NCBI GenBank assembly: GCA_030632625.1
Contig: DAOVUK010000102.1
Span: forward strand, 1 to 8,700
DNA: 8,700 nucleotides
From: Gammaproteobacteria bacterium
GTDB lineage: Bacteria > Pseudomonadota > Gammaproteobacteria > GRL18
Direction of reading: 5' to 3'
In this document: positions 1 through 7,892 of the stretch, in pieces
Layout of the letters: every line of letters starts with the position of its first letter
Position numbering within the stretch: the first letter of the stretch is position 1
Translations under genes and position numbers: made by a program
The notes under the pieces: model-generated
Database searches by the model: none
Told to the model about the DNA's origin: nothing
What the model saw: only the letters and a program-made list of their open reading frames with translations

Positions 1-55
1 AATAAATCAAAAGACAAGAAAAAGCATTCAAACTCAGGCTCTGGCTTTATTCTCA

Positions 56-90
56 GCTTTTGATTTGCTCTTGACCTTGCTTTTGATTTT
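56..90. repeat. Degenerate 12-mer tandem repeat, left part of repeat element
   Basis: Three adjacent units of 11-12 bp can be read on the plus strand: GCTTTTGATTT (56-66), GCTCTTGACCTT (67-78) and GCTTTTGATTTT (79-90). They lie just outside the inverted-repeat element at 121-242. The minus strand is open through both blocks for 61 codons, giving a Gln/Lys-rich tail (NQKQGQEQIKS) that is only the translation of these 12-mers. From memory, similar Gln/Lys tails appear in spurious small proteins annotated over dispersed repeats of marine gammaproteobacteria, so this block is probably part of the same repetitive unit. That link is inference. Confidence 0.5.
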
Positions 91-120
91 CCGCACTAGT
101 GAGAAACGTGATGCCGTTAA

Positions 121-242
121 GAAGGTGAGGAGGTGTAGTTTGCCTTGCAAGGGGCATTTCGAGCCAGGGATGGCGAGGATGAGCGCTACAAGGACGTACT
201 TGCGCGCGTCCCCGGCAAGGTGAACTACACCTCCTCAACTTC
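121..242. repeat. MITE/REP-like inverted-repeat element
   Basis: The left arm 121-148 and the right arm 215-242 are inverted copies matching at 25 of 28 positions. Both contain the core GAGGTGTAGTT / AACTACACCTC. Two of the three mismatches (141/222 and 142/221) would be G-U wobbles in RNA, so a transcript could form a nearly unbroken 28-bp stem. The 66-bp centre (149-214) is GC-rich and contains a smaller imperfect palindrome around AAGGACGTACTT (190-201). There is no transposase and no credible gene. The structure fits a non-autonomous dispersed repeat of the MITE/REP class. I have no second copy in this window, so dispersal is inferred from the look of the sequence. Confidence 0.6.
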
Positions 243-416
243 TGAATGTAAGCACCACTTTCGAGCGCCCCTCATTCTTTTTTCTTTATCAAAATTTCCG
301 ATCAGGTAGTAAACCGACAACAGTATGCAAAAATGTGAAGAACCAATTATTTCTCTTAAAGGGAGTGAGTGGTGAGTGTTTCTGGCGAATATATCCTGTT
401 ATTTTTTGTTTTTTAT

Positions 417-444
417 TTGACAGTGTATTCTTGAGTACTATACT
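417..444 (+). promoter_or_regulatory. Sigma70-type promoter of the HMA-like gene
   Basis: A perfect -35 hexamer TTGACA (417-422) is followed after 16 bp by a near-consensus -10 hexamer TATACT (439-444). Transcription would begin near 451, leaving a leader of about 65 nt before the ATG at 517. The -10 hexamer and half of the spacer lie inside the dyad at 427-451, so binding there should block RNA polymerase. Confidence 0.65.
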
Positions 445-451
445 CAACTAT
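427..451. promoter_or_regulatory. IscR/Rrf2-like operator overlapping the promoter
   Basis: The 25-bp site has perfect 7-bp arms TTGAGTA (431-437) and TACTCAA (441-447) around a 3-bp centre CTA. Laid by eye against the 25-bp IscR type 1 consensus of E. coli (half sites ATASYYGACT and AGTCRRSTAT), it agrees at 21 of 25 positions. The main departures are the symmetrical C-to-G and G-to-C changes inside the half sites. This suggests an Rrf2-family regulator such as IscR that represses according to Fe-S or iron status. The regulator gene is not in the window, so its identity is inferred. Confidence 0.5.
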
Positions 452-516
452 GTGTACCAAAATAGTAATCATGAGATTACACATATGTCCTTAACACTGA
501 CAGTAAGGGGAATGTT

Positions 517-753
517 ATGTCCAGAAGAAGTATTGAAGTTGTTGTTCACATAGATGAATCACTCAGCCAGCCGGATATTGCTGATTTAGAAAGCTCACTT
601 AGCGAGGATCACGGGATAGAGAAAGTTCATATTAATCCAACCCGACAACACCTTATGCTGATTGATTTTTCACCTGAGGATGTGAATTCAATGCAGGTTT
701 TAGATTATGTCAAAAATAAAGGCGTTCACGCTGAATTAATCGGGGGAATTTAG
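517..753 (+). CDS. Small HMA-like (ferredoxin-fold) protein without the metal-binding CxxC
   Basis: A 78-residue soluble protein with the beta-alpha-beta-beta-alpha-beta pattern of heavy-metal-associated domains. Strand 1 is IEVVVHID (6-13), helix 1 spans about 18-30, the middle strands fall around IEKVHINP (34-41) and HLMLIDF (45-51), helix 2 is about 57-68, and the last strand ends in HAELIGGI. The loop that carries the metal-binding Cys-x-x-Cys in true HMA domains reads DESLSQP, and the protein has no cysteine, so classical copper or zinc chaperoning is unlikely. From memory, similar short proteins ending in xxHAKLIGxx occur in many gammaproteobacteria, often labelled cation transporter or heavy-metal-associated protein; their role is not known to me. 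The start is set by a strong ribosome site AAGGGG (505-510), 6 nt before the ATG. It appears to be a single-gene unit under the operator-bearing promoter at 417-451. Confidence 0.8.
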   Translation: MSRRSIEVVVHIDESLSQPDIADLESSLSEDHGIEKVHINPTRQHLMLIDFSPEDVNSMQVLDYVKNKGVHAELIGGI

Positions 754-767
754 TGTTCAGTTCTATT

Positions 768-800
768 TTTTCTCCCTCCCGGTCCTCGTGAGGGAGAAAA
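768..800. other. Perfect 11-bp hairpin after the HMA-like gene
   Basis: Arms TTTTCTCCCTC (768-778) and GAGGGAGAAAA (790-800) pair perfectly around an 11-nt loop, 14 nt after the stop codon. The T-rich side comes first and no T run follows on either strand, so this is not a textbook intrinsic terminator. It may still act as a transcript 3' end or processing signal. Confidence 0.5.
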
Positions 801-825
801 CAATCATTCTATCAGCAAATCCCTG

Positions 826-876
826 ATCTATTATCTTCCCTTATCTGTTATCACCCCCTATCTGTTATCACCATAG
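826..876. repeat. Three tandem 17-bp direct repeats
   Basis: Three head-to-tail 17-bp units: ATCTATTATCTTCCCTT (826-842), ATCTGTTATCACCCCCT (843-859) and ATCTGTTATCACCATAG (860-876). The second and third share 14 bp (TATCTGTTATCACC) exactly; the first is degenerate. They end 79 bp before the DUF389 start codon. A repeat spacing between one and two helical turns could suit cooperative protein binding, but replication slippage is also possible. Confidence 0.65.
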
Positions 877-892
877 TTACCGTACATGATGT

Positions 893-907
893 ATACCTCG
901 CGGGTAT
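893..907. promoter_or_regulatory. Palindrome upstream of the DUF389 gene
   Basis: Inverted arms ATACC (893-897) and GGTAT (903-907) flank TCGCG, 48 bp before the start codon. An AT-rich stretch follows (925-955) in which several weak -10-like hexamers can be drawn. A regulator site is plausible; I could not fix the promoter itself. Confidence 0.35.
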
Positions 908-955
908 TTTCTGCGATAGTGACTGTTTAAAGTAAATAATTAAATACACACTATT

Positions 956-2896
956 ATGAAATATTTGGATAAAGCATTATTTATCTATGATGAGCTTTCG
1001 CAACACTTAATTGAAACGCTTAAAAATAATGATTACGGGACTGAAATTATCGCTGTAGAGAAAAGTAAATTTCTCAGTGATCCACTTGAGTATCTTTCAA
1101 TTGCTCAGCATTTGCTGCTTTGCGGTGAGATGCAATTAATCAGTCAACTGCTGGAGTTTGCCTATACACATAGTGCTAATGGGCAGCAATGTACTCTGGC
1201 ATTTCTGCCTCTGCCGGAACAAAATTTATTACGCCGCTCCTACCAGCTGTCAAACAAACTTGAGGATAATGTTGAAGTTGCTTTAAGAGATGAAATGAAA
1301 GCCATTAACTTACTTGAATGCAATGGTAAAATTGTTCACTTTAAAGCAGTGATAGGTAAAATTCCTCTATTAAAAGCCTGGCACTCAGATGCATCCGTGG
1401 CTGCTTTTTTGCAAAATATTTTTCTTGGTGTCAAACAGTTTTTCACTTTGTCCTTAGATAAATTAACCATAGAAACAGAAAAAAACAGACAGATAAAAAC
1501 AGTAGCCAGTGGTTTTTTTATTGTTAATCAGAACCGCGGCAGTCATCTCTCAAGAGTTTTACACCACGAAAGTTCCATGCGTTCTGACAGTCTGTCATTA
1601 ATGATTCTGTCACCGTTTTCAGTGGTTGAATATATTCTCTTTCTTGTTTCCCTGATATTTCATTTTAAAAAAGAAAATACCCTGCCGCATGCGGTTTCAA
1701 ATATCAAAAGCAAACAAATAAGCATTGATGTGGAGGCCTTATTAAATAAAGAATCGAGTAAAATGCCCGAAGTCATCCTTGATGAACAGAATCACGCGAC
1801 TTTTCCTTTACATTTTAAGATTATAAAACAGGCAGTGAAAATAAATGCCCCGGAACAATTCTGGGAGCTCAATCCAGTTTCTGTCACAGAAAAAGAAGTG
1901 ATTCGGACTGATAATTTACCTGATGAAAAAGAGCGGGGAAAATATTTTAAAGCACACTTACCCTTTTTTTCAGTCGCATCTGAAGAGCGCTTTAAAGATT
2001 TGTTTCTGCAATTACGCATAGATGCCAATATCAATTCTCTTTATATCGTATTAACGCTGCTGAGTACCTTACTGGCAAGTTTGGGCCTGTTTGCTAATAG
2101 TGCAGCGATAGTCATTGGTGCGATGCTGTTAGCACCACTTATGTCACCCATTATTTCATTTTCAATGGGACTGCTCAGAGGTGATGAAAATTTATTAATA
2201 AGCTCGGTAATAAAGATTGCCTTAGGTGTCAGTCTGGTGATGTTAGCCTCAACTCTATTGACATTACTCCTGCCGCAAGTTGATTTAAGCAATGAAATTA
2301 AGTCACGCATTCATCCCAATCTGATTGATCTCGGTGTTGCGGTAATTTCAGGTATTGCTGCTGCTTATACTAAAGCGCATAAAGAACTTTTAAACAGCAT
2401 AGCAGGTGTGGCGATTGCGGTGGCATTAGTGCCTCCGCTGGCTGTGGCAGGTATCGGGATTGGCCGGGGAGAGCTGTATGTTTTTGAAGGTGCGTTTTTA
2501 CTCTTTGTCACCAATCTGATCGGCATCACACTGTCAACGGTACTGACGTTTCAGTTTTTAGGTTTTTCTAATACAGTGAAAAGTAAAAAAAGTCTTGGCA
2601 TAATTATTATTATTTTAATGTTGTTATCATATCCATTATATCGTTCATATATTGACAGTCTGCAGCGTTATCAGCTGATAAAAAGTGTACAAAGTGAAGA
2701 AGTGCTTATTAACAAAAAGAAAATTTTGATAGAAAATGCCGTCATTGAATATCAAAATAATATGAAAATCATTAATATGACGATTGTGTTAAAAAAAGCA
2801 CTGAATGAAGAAGAATTGCAAACCCTGAAACATAAAATAGAACAGCGCTTTGCCAGTCAATATCAAATCAGGATCAGTATGAAATTTATTTTATAA
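956..2896 (+). CDS. DUF389 (TIGR00341-type) membrane protein with DAGK-like N-terminal region
   Basis: A 646-residue inner-membrane protein of unknown biochemical function. Residues 1-235 look like the degenerate diacylglycerol/lipid-kinase-like region fused to some DUF389 proteins: FIYDE (9-13), LAFLPLPEQN (81-90), LLECNGK (119-125), FKAVIGKIPLL (129-139) and ASGFFIVNQNRG (184-195). I do not see the glycine-rich GGDGT nucleotide-binding motif of active kinases, so catalysis is doubtful. Residues 236-345 form a poorly conserved linker. The DUF389 core spans about 346-565: entry helix DLFLQLRIDANINSLYIVL, then SAAIVIGAMLLAPLMSPI (382-399), a long hydrophobic segment near 413-440, AVISGIAAAYTK (462-473), AGVAIAVALVPPLAVAGI (483-500) and two more helices to about 565. 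I count six to seven membrane segments, then an 80-residue cytoplasmic-looking charged tail. No clear Shine-Dalgarno precedes the ATG; this start is kept because it begins the conserved N-terminal strand. The gene is visibly more AT-rich than the minus-strand operon. It stands alone and converges on the signalling gene. Confidence 0.85.
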   Translation: MKYLDKALFIYDELSQHLIETLKNNDYGTEIIAVEKSKFLSDPLEYLSIAQHLLLCGEMQLISQLLEFAYTHSANGQQCTLAFLPLPEQNLLRRSYQLSNKLEDNVEVALRDEMKAINLLECNGKIVHFKAVIGKIPLLKAWHSDASVAAFLQNIFLGVKQFFTLSLDKLTIETEKNRQIKTVASGFFIVNQNRGSHLSRVLHHESSMRSDSLSLMILSPFSVVEYILFLVSLIFHFKKENTLPHAVSNIKSKQISIDVEALLNKESSKMPEVILDEQNHATFPLHFKIIKQAVKINAPEQFWELNPVSVTEKEVIRTDNLPDEKERGKYFKAHLPFFSVASEERFKDLFLQLRIDANINSLYIVLTLLSTLLASLGLFANSAAIVIGAMLLAPLMSPIISFSMGLLRGDENLLISSVIKIALGVSLVMLASTLLTLLLPQVDLSNEIKSRIHPNLIDLGVAVISGIAAAYTKAHKELLNSIAGVAIAVALVPPLAVAGIGIGRGELYVFEGAFLLFVTNLIGITLSTVLTFQFLGFSNTVKSKKSLGIIIIILMLLSYPLYRSYIDSLQRYQLIKSVQSEEVLINKKKILIENAVIEYQNNMKIINMTIVLKKALNEEELQTLKHKIEQRFASQYQIRISMKFIL

Positions 2897-2900
2897 TAAT

Positions 2901-2924
2901 GCTGTGTTATCAACTCAGCGTTTT
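2901..2924 (+). terminator. Weak intrinsic terminator between convergent genes
   Basis: GCTGTGTT (2901-2908) and AACTCAGC (2912-2919) pair over seven positions with one T-T mismatch around an ATC loop, followed by GTTTT on the plus strand. It begins 4 nt after the DUF389 stop. On the minus strand the same hairpin is followed by an AT-rich stretch rather than a T run, so two-way use is possible but unproven. The stem is short, hence the low confidence. Confidence 0.4.
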
Positions 2925-2957
2925 AAACGTCCTGTATAATTACCTTCTTTATCAACT

Positions 2958-5900
2958 TTAATTTTTATCACTCAGAAATTGTGTCTGTGCCAGAGCCGGT
3001 ATCTCTTCAGGCGGTACTGGTTTGCTGAACAGATAGCCCTGGATCATGTCGCAGCCGATACCTTCAAGAATCGCCGCCTCTTCCTCAAGTTCGACCCCTT
3101 CTGCCACCACCACGTAGTCCAGAGCATGAGCCATATTGACGATGCTGTCGACTAATACGGACGAGCCTTCTTTGCCCAGCATATCGGTAATAAACAGGCG
3201 GTCAATTTTCAAACAGTCAATGGGCAGATACTTTAACGAGGCAAGGGATGAGTAGCCGGTACCAAAATCATCGATGGCAATCCTGATCCCCATGCTTCGC
3301 AGCTGTTCAAACATCTTGAAATTGCTGCCGGTGGTCTGCATCACACTTTCAGTAATTTCCAGTTCAAGCAGTTCAGCTGCCAAACCCGTCTCCTGCAATA
3401 CCTGTGAAACACTGTCAAGCAGTTCCGGATCGCCAAAGTGTAAAGGTGAGATATTCACTGCCATATGAAACTCAGGCAGTCCCTGCTTTTGCCATTGCAT
3501 GGCCTGATGACAGGCTGTCTGCAGCACCCAATTGCCCAGTGGTTTTATCAGACCAATACGTTCAGCAATGCTGATAAAGTCAGTCGGCGGCACCAGTCCC
3601 AGCTGCGGATGACGCCAGCGGACCAACGCTTCAACGCCGACCAGCCGCCCGCTGGACAGTGCCACTTTGGGTTGATAGTGAAGTTCCATCTGCTGCTGCT
3701 CAATGGCCAGGCGCAGCTCTTCTTCAATACGCAAACGCTGTTCTGCCTGGCGGGTGAGTTCCGGCTGGTAAAAGGCGTAGCGGTGTTTGCCGCTTTCTTT
3801 GGCGGCATACATGGCACTGTCTGCCGCCTTGAGCAAAGTCTGCAGATCATCACCATCGCCAGGATAGTGAGCAATACCAATGCTGCAGCGGGGACGTATG
3901 CTCTTAGTGCCCAATAGCACTGGCTGGTTGATTTCCTGCAGACAGCGCTCGGCTGCATCCGCAGCACCGTATTGTTGATTGACATTGTCGACCAGAATGC
4001 AGAACTCATCACCACTGAGGCGGGCAACAAAATCAGAATGGCGTAATATTTTTTCCAGTCGATGAGCAATGATTTTCAGTAATTCATCACCGATATCATG
4101 CCCCATACTATCATTAATATCTTTAAATCCATCCAGATCCAGGAACAGTATGGCAAAGCGTTCCTCGCTTCGCTGGGCTGCCTTAATGATGTCTTCAATG
4201 TGTTTGTAAAAATAGGAGCGGCTTGCCAGGCCGGTCAGTGTATCGGTATAGGCCAGTTGACGGATGTGACGTTCGGTGGCATTTTGCTGAGTAATATCCT
4301 GCACGGTACCCAAAATAATGTGCGGTGAATCGGGTGATACATCCAGCTCCTGGTGGACGATTAAAGTGGGTTTGCTGCTGATCACTAAGCGGTAATTGCT
4401 GGGTGTCAGAGGCGCATCATGCGCCAGAGCGGTAATAATACTCTTCAGATGATCCCGATCCTCGGGGTGGACAAGCAGCAGGTAATCATTGAGTGATGTA
4501 CAGCTGTTATCAGCAGTGATGCCCAGCATCCGGGCAAAATTATCAGAAAGTTTGAACCGGTCCTGATCGGCATCCCAGCGCCAGTAACCAATATGGGCAA
4601 GTCGCTGAGCGCTGGCTAACTGCTGCTGATTTTCATGTAATACTTTGATATTCCGGCTGGCACGTAATTCAAAACGGATCCGATGCAGCAGGATAGGATA
4701 GTTGAGCGGTTTGGTGATAAACCCGGTGGCACCGGACTCAAAAGCCTGCCGGACTGAATCCATATCCTCCAGCCCGGTGACCATTAAAATGGGAATATGC
4801 CTGAGGGCCCCCGTCTCTAATAAGCGACGACAGGTCTCAAAACCATCCATATCTTTCATAACAGCATCCAGCAGCACCAGATCGGGGGTGTTTTGACTGA
4901 CCTGCTCAAGTGCATGAGGGCCGCTGTCTGCCACGATAACAGCATATCCAGCGGCATTCAGGATTTCCATCGTAAACAGACGGAAATCATGATCATCATC
5001 CACCAGCAGGATCTGTTGACTACCTTCCTGACTGCCATCTGTATCACTTAGCCCCGATCCGCTCTCGCTTCTATCAATCGGCATAACTGCAGCTGGAGTG
5101 GTATGAGTGTCGGTATAATTTTTCAGGGCATGCAGAAACTGATGCAATGCCTGCTCAACTTCATTGATTAAAACAGAAACTTTTGACAGGCTGTTATCCC
5201 TGGCTGCCGCCTCCAGCTCAGCACAAGATGCTGAAAGTATCTTTGCGCCCAGGTTGGCACTGGATGATTTCATCCCATGAGCAATGAGTCGCAGTGAATC
5301 AGCATCTTCTAACTGCAGAGCCTGCTGCAGCTTAACAATATTCTTTGGTGCCTGTAATCTAAAATATTCGACAGAACGGCTCAGAACATCCCGGCCGGTC
5401 TCATTGCTGAGATCCTGCAGCTGCTGCAGTGCTGAGGGATCGAGAATGGTGCCTGTATTTGCTTCAGTTTCCTGCTGTCGAATCATTGGCTGTTGGATAT
5501 TTGCCTGACCTGTCGGTGCACAATGAGTGCTGACCAGCCAATGACTCAGTGTATCTATTAATTGTGTTTTGTTAAACGGCTTGCTGATATAGGCATTCAT
5601 GCCGATCGCCTGGCATTTCTCCTCTATGCCTTTTTGCACATCGGCAGTGAGGGCAACGACCGGTGTTGCTTTGCATGCCAGCTGCTGCTCCCGTTTACGG
5701 ATTGCTTCGGTGGCAGCAAAACCATCCATTTCCGGCATATGGCAGTCCATCAGAATCAAGTCATAGGTGTTGTCTTTAAAGGCCTGCAGAGCTTCCAGAC
5801 CATTTTCAGCCACGTCCACTTCACAACCCAGAGCCATCAGCATGCCAATGGCGACCTCCTGATTGACCACATTATCTTCGGCCAGTAAAATCCGTCCCTG

Positions 5901-7892
5901 AAATCTTAATGCTTGTGCTGTTGTGATTGCCGTGTTTGTCTGTCCGCCCATTACTTCCAGTAAGCAATCCAGCAGCTGCTGCTGGCGTACAGGTTTCTGC
6001 AGATAACAATCAATAGCCATTTCCTGAGCCATTGCTGATTCTGTATCAAGATTAGCAGAGCTGAGCATCACCTGTTTCATTGGCGGAATATTATTACTTT
6101 TTCTGATAGTACGGCTGAGCTCTACGCCATCCATACCGGGCATATGCCAGTCCAGAATTATGATCTGACAGGGCTTGTTTTCCCCGGCGGCATGATGCAG
6201 TTTTTCCATTGCATCAATACCGGAGACCGCACTGCTGCTGTGCATGCCCCAGGCAATAACCTGCCTGTGTAATATTTCCCGATTGATGATATGGTCATCG
6301 ACAATTAATATCCGGACACCCTGCAGCATCGCCATGTGAGCCGGCTGAGATTCATTTGCCTGCGTGTTGCTCAGCGGGATGCTGAAGCTGAAACAGGCGC
6401 CTTCTCCAGGAGTGCTTGCCAGAGCAAGCCTGCCGCCCATTAAATTGACTAATTGCCGGGCAATTGCCAGACCCAGACCGGTGCCGCCATGACGCCGGGT
6501 TGTGGTGGCATCGGCCTGACTGAAGGCATCAAAGATTTTTTCCTGATGGGCAGCAGAGATACCGGGACCGGTATCAGAGACTTGAAATGAGAGCATCTGC
6601 CGGTCTTGATCCTGAGCCTCTGTTCTGACCTGTAGTTTTACTTCACCGCGTTTGGTGAACTTGACGGCATTACCCAGCAGATTGACCAGCACCTGACGTA
6701 GTCTGAGGGCATCACCATTAACCCAGTCAGGTAGTTCGGGGGGCAGGTCAGGCACTAATACCAGACCTTTATGACGTGCCTGAGGTGCCATTAATTCCAG
6801 GGTGTCTTCTAATAAAGAACGCAGGCTAAAGGCCTCATTGTTCAGCTGCAGTTTGCCTGCTTCAATTTTAGAGAAGTCCAGAATGTCATTGATGACATCC
6901 AGCAGGTTTTCTGCCGAACGGTGGGCGGTGTCGGCCAGACGATGGGCGCGCACATCCAGACCGCTGTCCATTAACAGTTCGGTCATGCCCATTACCCCGT
7001 TCATGGGGGTGCGTATCTCATGACTCATGGCTGCCAGAAATTCACTTTTGGCTCGACTGGCAGCCTCAGCGTTCTCTTTTGCCTGCACTAACTCCTTAGT
7101 ACGCTCCTCTACCTTAAGTTCGAGTTCTTCACGATAAGAGCTTAGCGTATTGTCCCGTTCCTCAATTTGTTCCAGCATCTCATTGAATTTGGTGATGATG
7201 GTGCCAATTTCATCGCGCTCACCGGCTTCCAGTCTTAAGCTGAATTGCTGCTGGTTTGAGACTTGTTCCATAGCATCAACCAGTCCTTTAATAGGGCTGG
7301 AGATTCTACGATATAGACGGTTAGCAAGCAGGTAGACCCCGCCTAAAATGAACAACCAGAGTATCAACATGATGACCAGGTAGTTTGCAATACGCTGAAA
7401 TAATAGATCAAGACTGGATTCGATATAGATATAACCGAGATAGTTACCCTTAAAGGTAATTGGTTTGAAGGTATGGATTTGATTATTTTCAAAACGCTGC
7501 TGAATAATTTGTGACTGGCTGACCTGAGACAGCCAGCTTAAAACTTCAGTCCTGGTAGTTATTTCTCCCTTGACGTTATGCTGATTATTACGCGAGTATT
7601 CGGCAAACTTTACACCATTTTTCTGGAACAGACGGGCACTTTGAACCGAAGGGTCTGACTGCAGGGAAGCCAGCAGCTGCCGGGCTGTTTTTTCATCATC
7701 AAAGCTCAGGGCCGCCACAGAATTGGTTGCCACAAAGTCCGCTAAAACTTCGGCGCGTTCGAACAAAATTTGCCGATAAGTAATGAACTCAATGGCCAGG
7801 TATGCCGCAGAGGAAACCAGCAGCACCAGACCGCTGGTCATCAAAATCATACGTTTAAGCTTCTGGGCAATACTCAGATTGAAGGTATTCAT
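2958..7892 (-). CDS. Giant hybrid sensor kinase with phosphorelay and cyclic-di-GMP output (CHASE8-HAMP-HK-REC-REC-HPt-REC-PAS-GGDEF-EAL)
   Basis: A 1644-residue inner-membrane signalling protein. Order of parts: TM1 about 15-37; a periplasmic CHASE8-like domain about 43-165 ([17 protein letters not shown]); TM2 about 171-193; HAMP 194-246; coiled coil 247-282; HisKA with phospho-His291 (SHEIRTP); HATPase with Asn404/408, DTGPG 440-444 and GGTGLGL 469-475; REC1 526-648 (D532/D533, acceptor D581, K633); REC2 667-787 (E672/D673, D716, K771); HPt about 816-925 with H872 ([12 protein letters not shown]); REC3 960-1075 (D965/D966, D1009, T1039, K1061); PAS about 1095-1205; GGDEF 1208-1372 with variant motif SGDEF 1293-1297 and an inhibitory-site RHSD at 1284-1287; EAL 1390-1635. 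The EAL domain keeps the expected catalytic set: E1421, N1480, E1512, D1541, D1542, K1562, E1598 and Q1618. Phosphate could pass H291 to a REC, to H872, to REC3, whose state could set cyclic-di-GMP synthesis or breakdown. The ATG overlaps the stop of the YfiR gene (ATGA) and has GAGGGCGG 6 nt upstream, so the two are probably translationally coupled. All signature residues are present and no frameshift is seen. Confidence 0.93.
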   Translation of the reverse strand: MNTFNLSIAQKLKRMILMTSGLVLLVSSAAYLAIEFITYRQILFERAEVLADFVATNSVAALSFDDEKTARQLLASLQSDPSVQSARLFQKNGVKFAEYSRNNQHNVKGEITTRTEVLSWLSQVSQSQIIQQRFENNQIHTFKPITFKGNYLGYIYIESSLDLLFQRIANYLVIMLILWLFILGGVYLLANRLYRRISSPIKGLVDAMEQVSNQQQFSLRLEAGERDEIGTIITKFNEMLEQIEERDNTLSSYREELELKVEERTKELVQAKENAEAASRAKSEFLAAMSHEIRTPMNGVMGMTELLMDSGLDVRAHRLADTAHRSAENLLDVINDILDFSKIEAGKLQLNNEAFSLRSLLEDTLELMAPQARHKGLVLVPDLPPELPDWVNGDALRLRQVLVNLLGNAVKFTKRGEVKLQVRTEAQDQDRQMLSFQVSDTGPGISAAHQEKIFDAFSQADATTTRRHGGTGLGLAIARQLVNLMGGRLALASTPGEGACFSFSIPLSNTQANESQPAHMAMLQGVRILIVDDHIINREILHRQVIAWGMHSSSAVSGIDAMEKLHHAAGENKPCQIIILDWHMPGMDGVELSRTIRKSNNIPPMKQVMLSSANLDTESAMAQEMAIDCYLQKPVRQQQLLDCLLEVMGGQTNTAITTAQALRFQGRILLAEDNVVNQEVAIGMLMALGCEVDVAENGLEALQAFKDNTYDLILMDCHMPEMDGFAATEAIRKREQQLACKATPVVALTADVQKGIEEKCQAIGMNAYISKPFNKTQLIDTLSHWLVSTHCAPTGQANIQQPMIRQQETEANTGTILDPSALQQLQDLSNETGRDVLSRSVEYFRLQAPKNIVKLQQALQLEDADSLRLIAHGMKSSSANLGAKILSASCAELEAAARDNSLSKVSVLINEVEQALHQFLHALKNYTDTHTTPAAVMPIDRSESGSGLSDTDGSQEGSQQILLVDDDHDFRLFTMEILNAAGYAVIVADSGPHALEQVSQNTPDLVLLDAVMKDMDGFETCRRLLETGALRHIPILMVTGLEDMDSVRQAFESGATGFITKPLNYPILLHRIRFELRASRNIKVLHENQQQLASAQRLAHIGYWRWDADQDRFKLSDNFARMLGITADNSCTSLNDYLLLVHPEDRDHLKSIITALAHDAPLTPSNYRLVISSKPTLIVHQELDVSPDSPHIILGTVQDITQQNATERHIRQLAYTDTLTGLASRSYFYKHIEDIIKAAQRSEERFAILFLDLDGFKDINDSMGHDIGDELLKIIAHRLEKILRHSDFVARLSGDEFCILVDNVNQQYGAADAAERCLQEINQPVLLGTKSIRPRCSIGIAHYPGDGDDLQTLLKAADSAMYAAKESGKHRYAFYQPELTRQAEQRLRIEEELRLAIEQQQMELHYQPKVALSSGRLVGVEALVRWRHPQLGLVPPTDFISIAERIGLIKPLGNWVLQTACHQAMQWQKQGLPEFHMAVNISPLHFGDPELLDSVSQVLQETGLAAELLELEITESVMQTTGSNFKMFEQLRSMGIRIAIDDFGTGYSSLASLKYLPIDCLKIDRLFITDMLGKEGSSVLVDSIVNMAHALDYVVVAEGVELEEEAAILEGIGCDMIQGYLFSKPVPPEEIPALAQTQFLSDKN

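Noticed and set aside
53..238. Minus-strand 61-codon open frame over the repeat element
   Set aside because: It is wholly explained by the inverted repeat and the 12-mers; low-complexity Gln/Lys tail, no domain, and no credible ribosome site.
335..553. Plus-strand 72-codon frame overlapping the start of the HMA-like gene
   Set aside because: It contains the promoter and operator of the next gene, overlaps it out of frame, has no ribosome site and resembles no family I know.
768..800. Rho-independent terminator of the HMA-like gene
   Set aside because: The stem is perfect but the T-rich arm is on the 5' side and no T run follows on either strand, so it is recorded only as a hairpin.
826..876. 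CRISPR array
   Set aside because: Only three 17-bp units with no spacers between them and no cas genes; simple tandem repeat.
3548..4069. Minus-strand 173-codon frame inside the giant kinase gene
   Set aside because: Out-of-frame shadow of the GGDEF-EAL coding region, whose own frame carries all catalytic motifs.
2958..7892. Assembly fusion of two separate genes (BarA-like kinase and REC-GGDEF-EAL regulator)
   Set aside because: The reading frame runs through the linker at residues about 925-960 without a stop, start-like break or repeat; the linker is Ser/Gly/Asp-rich as expected for a natural junction.
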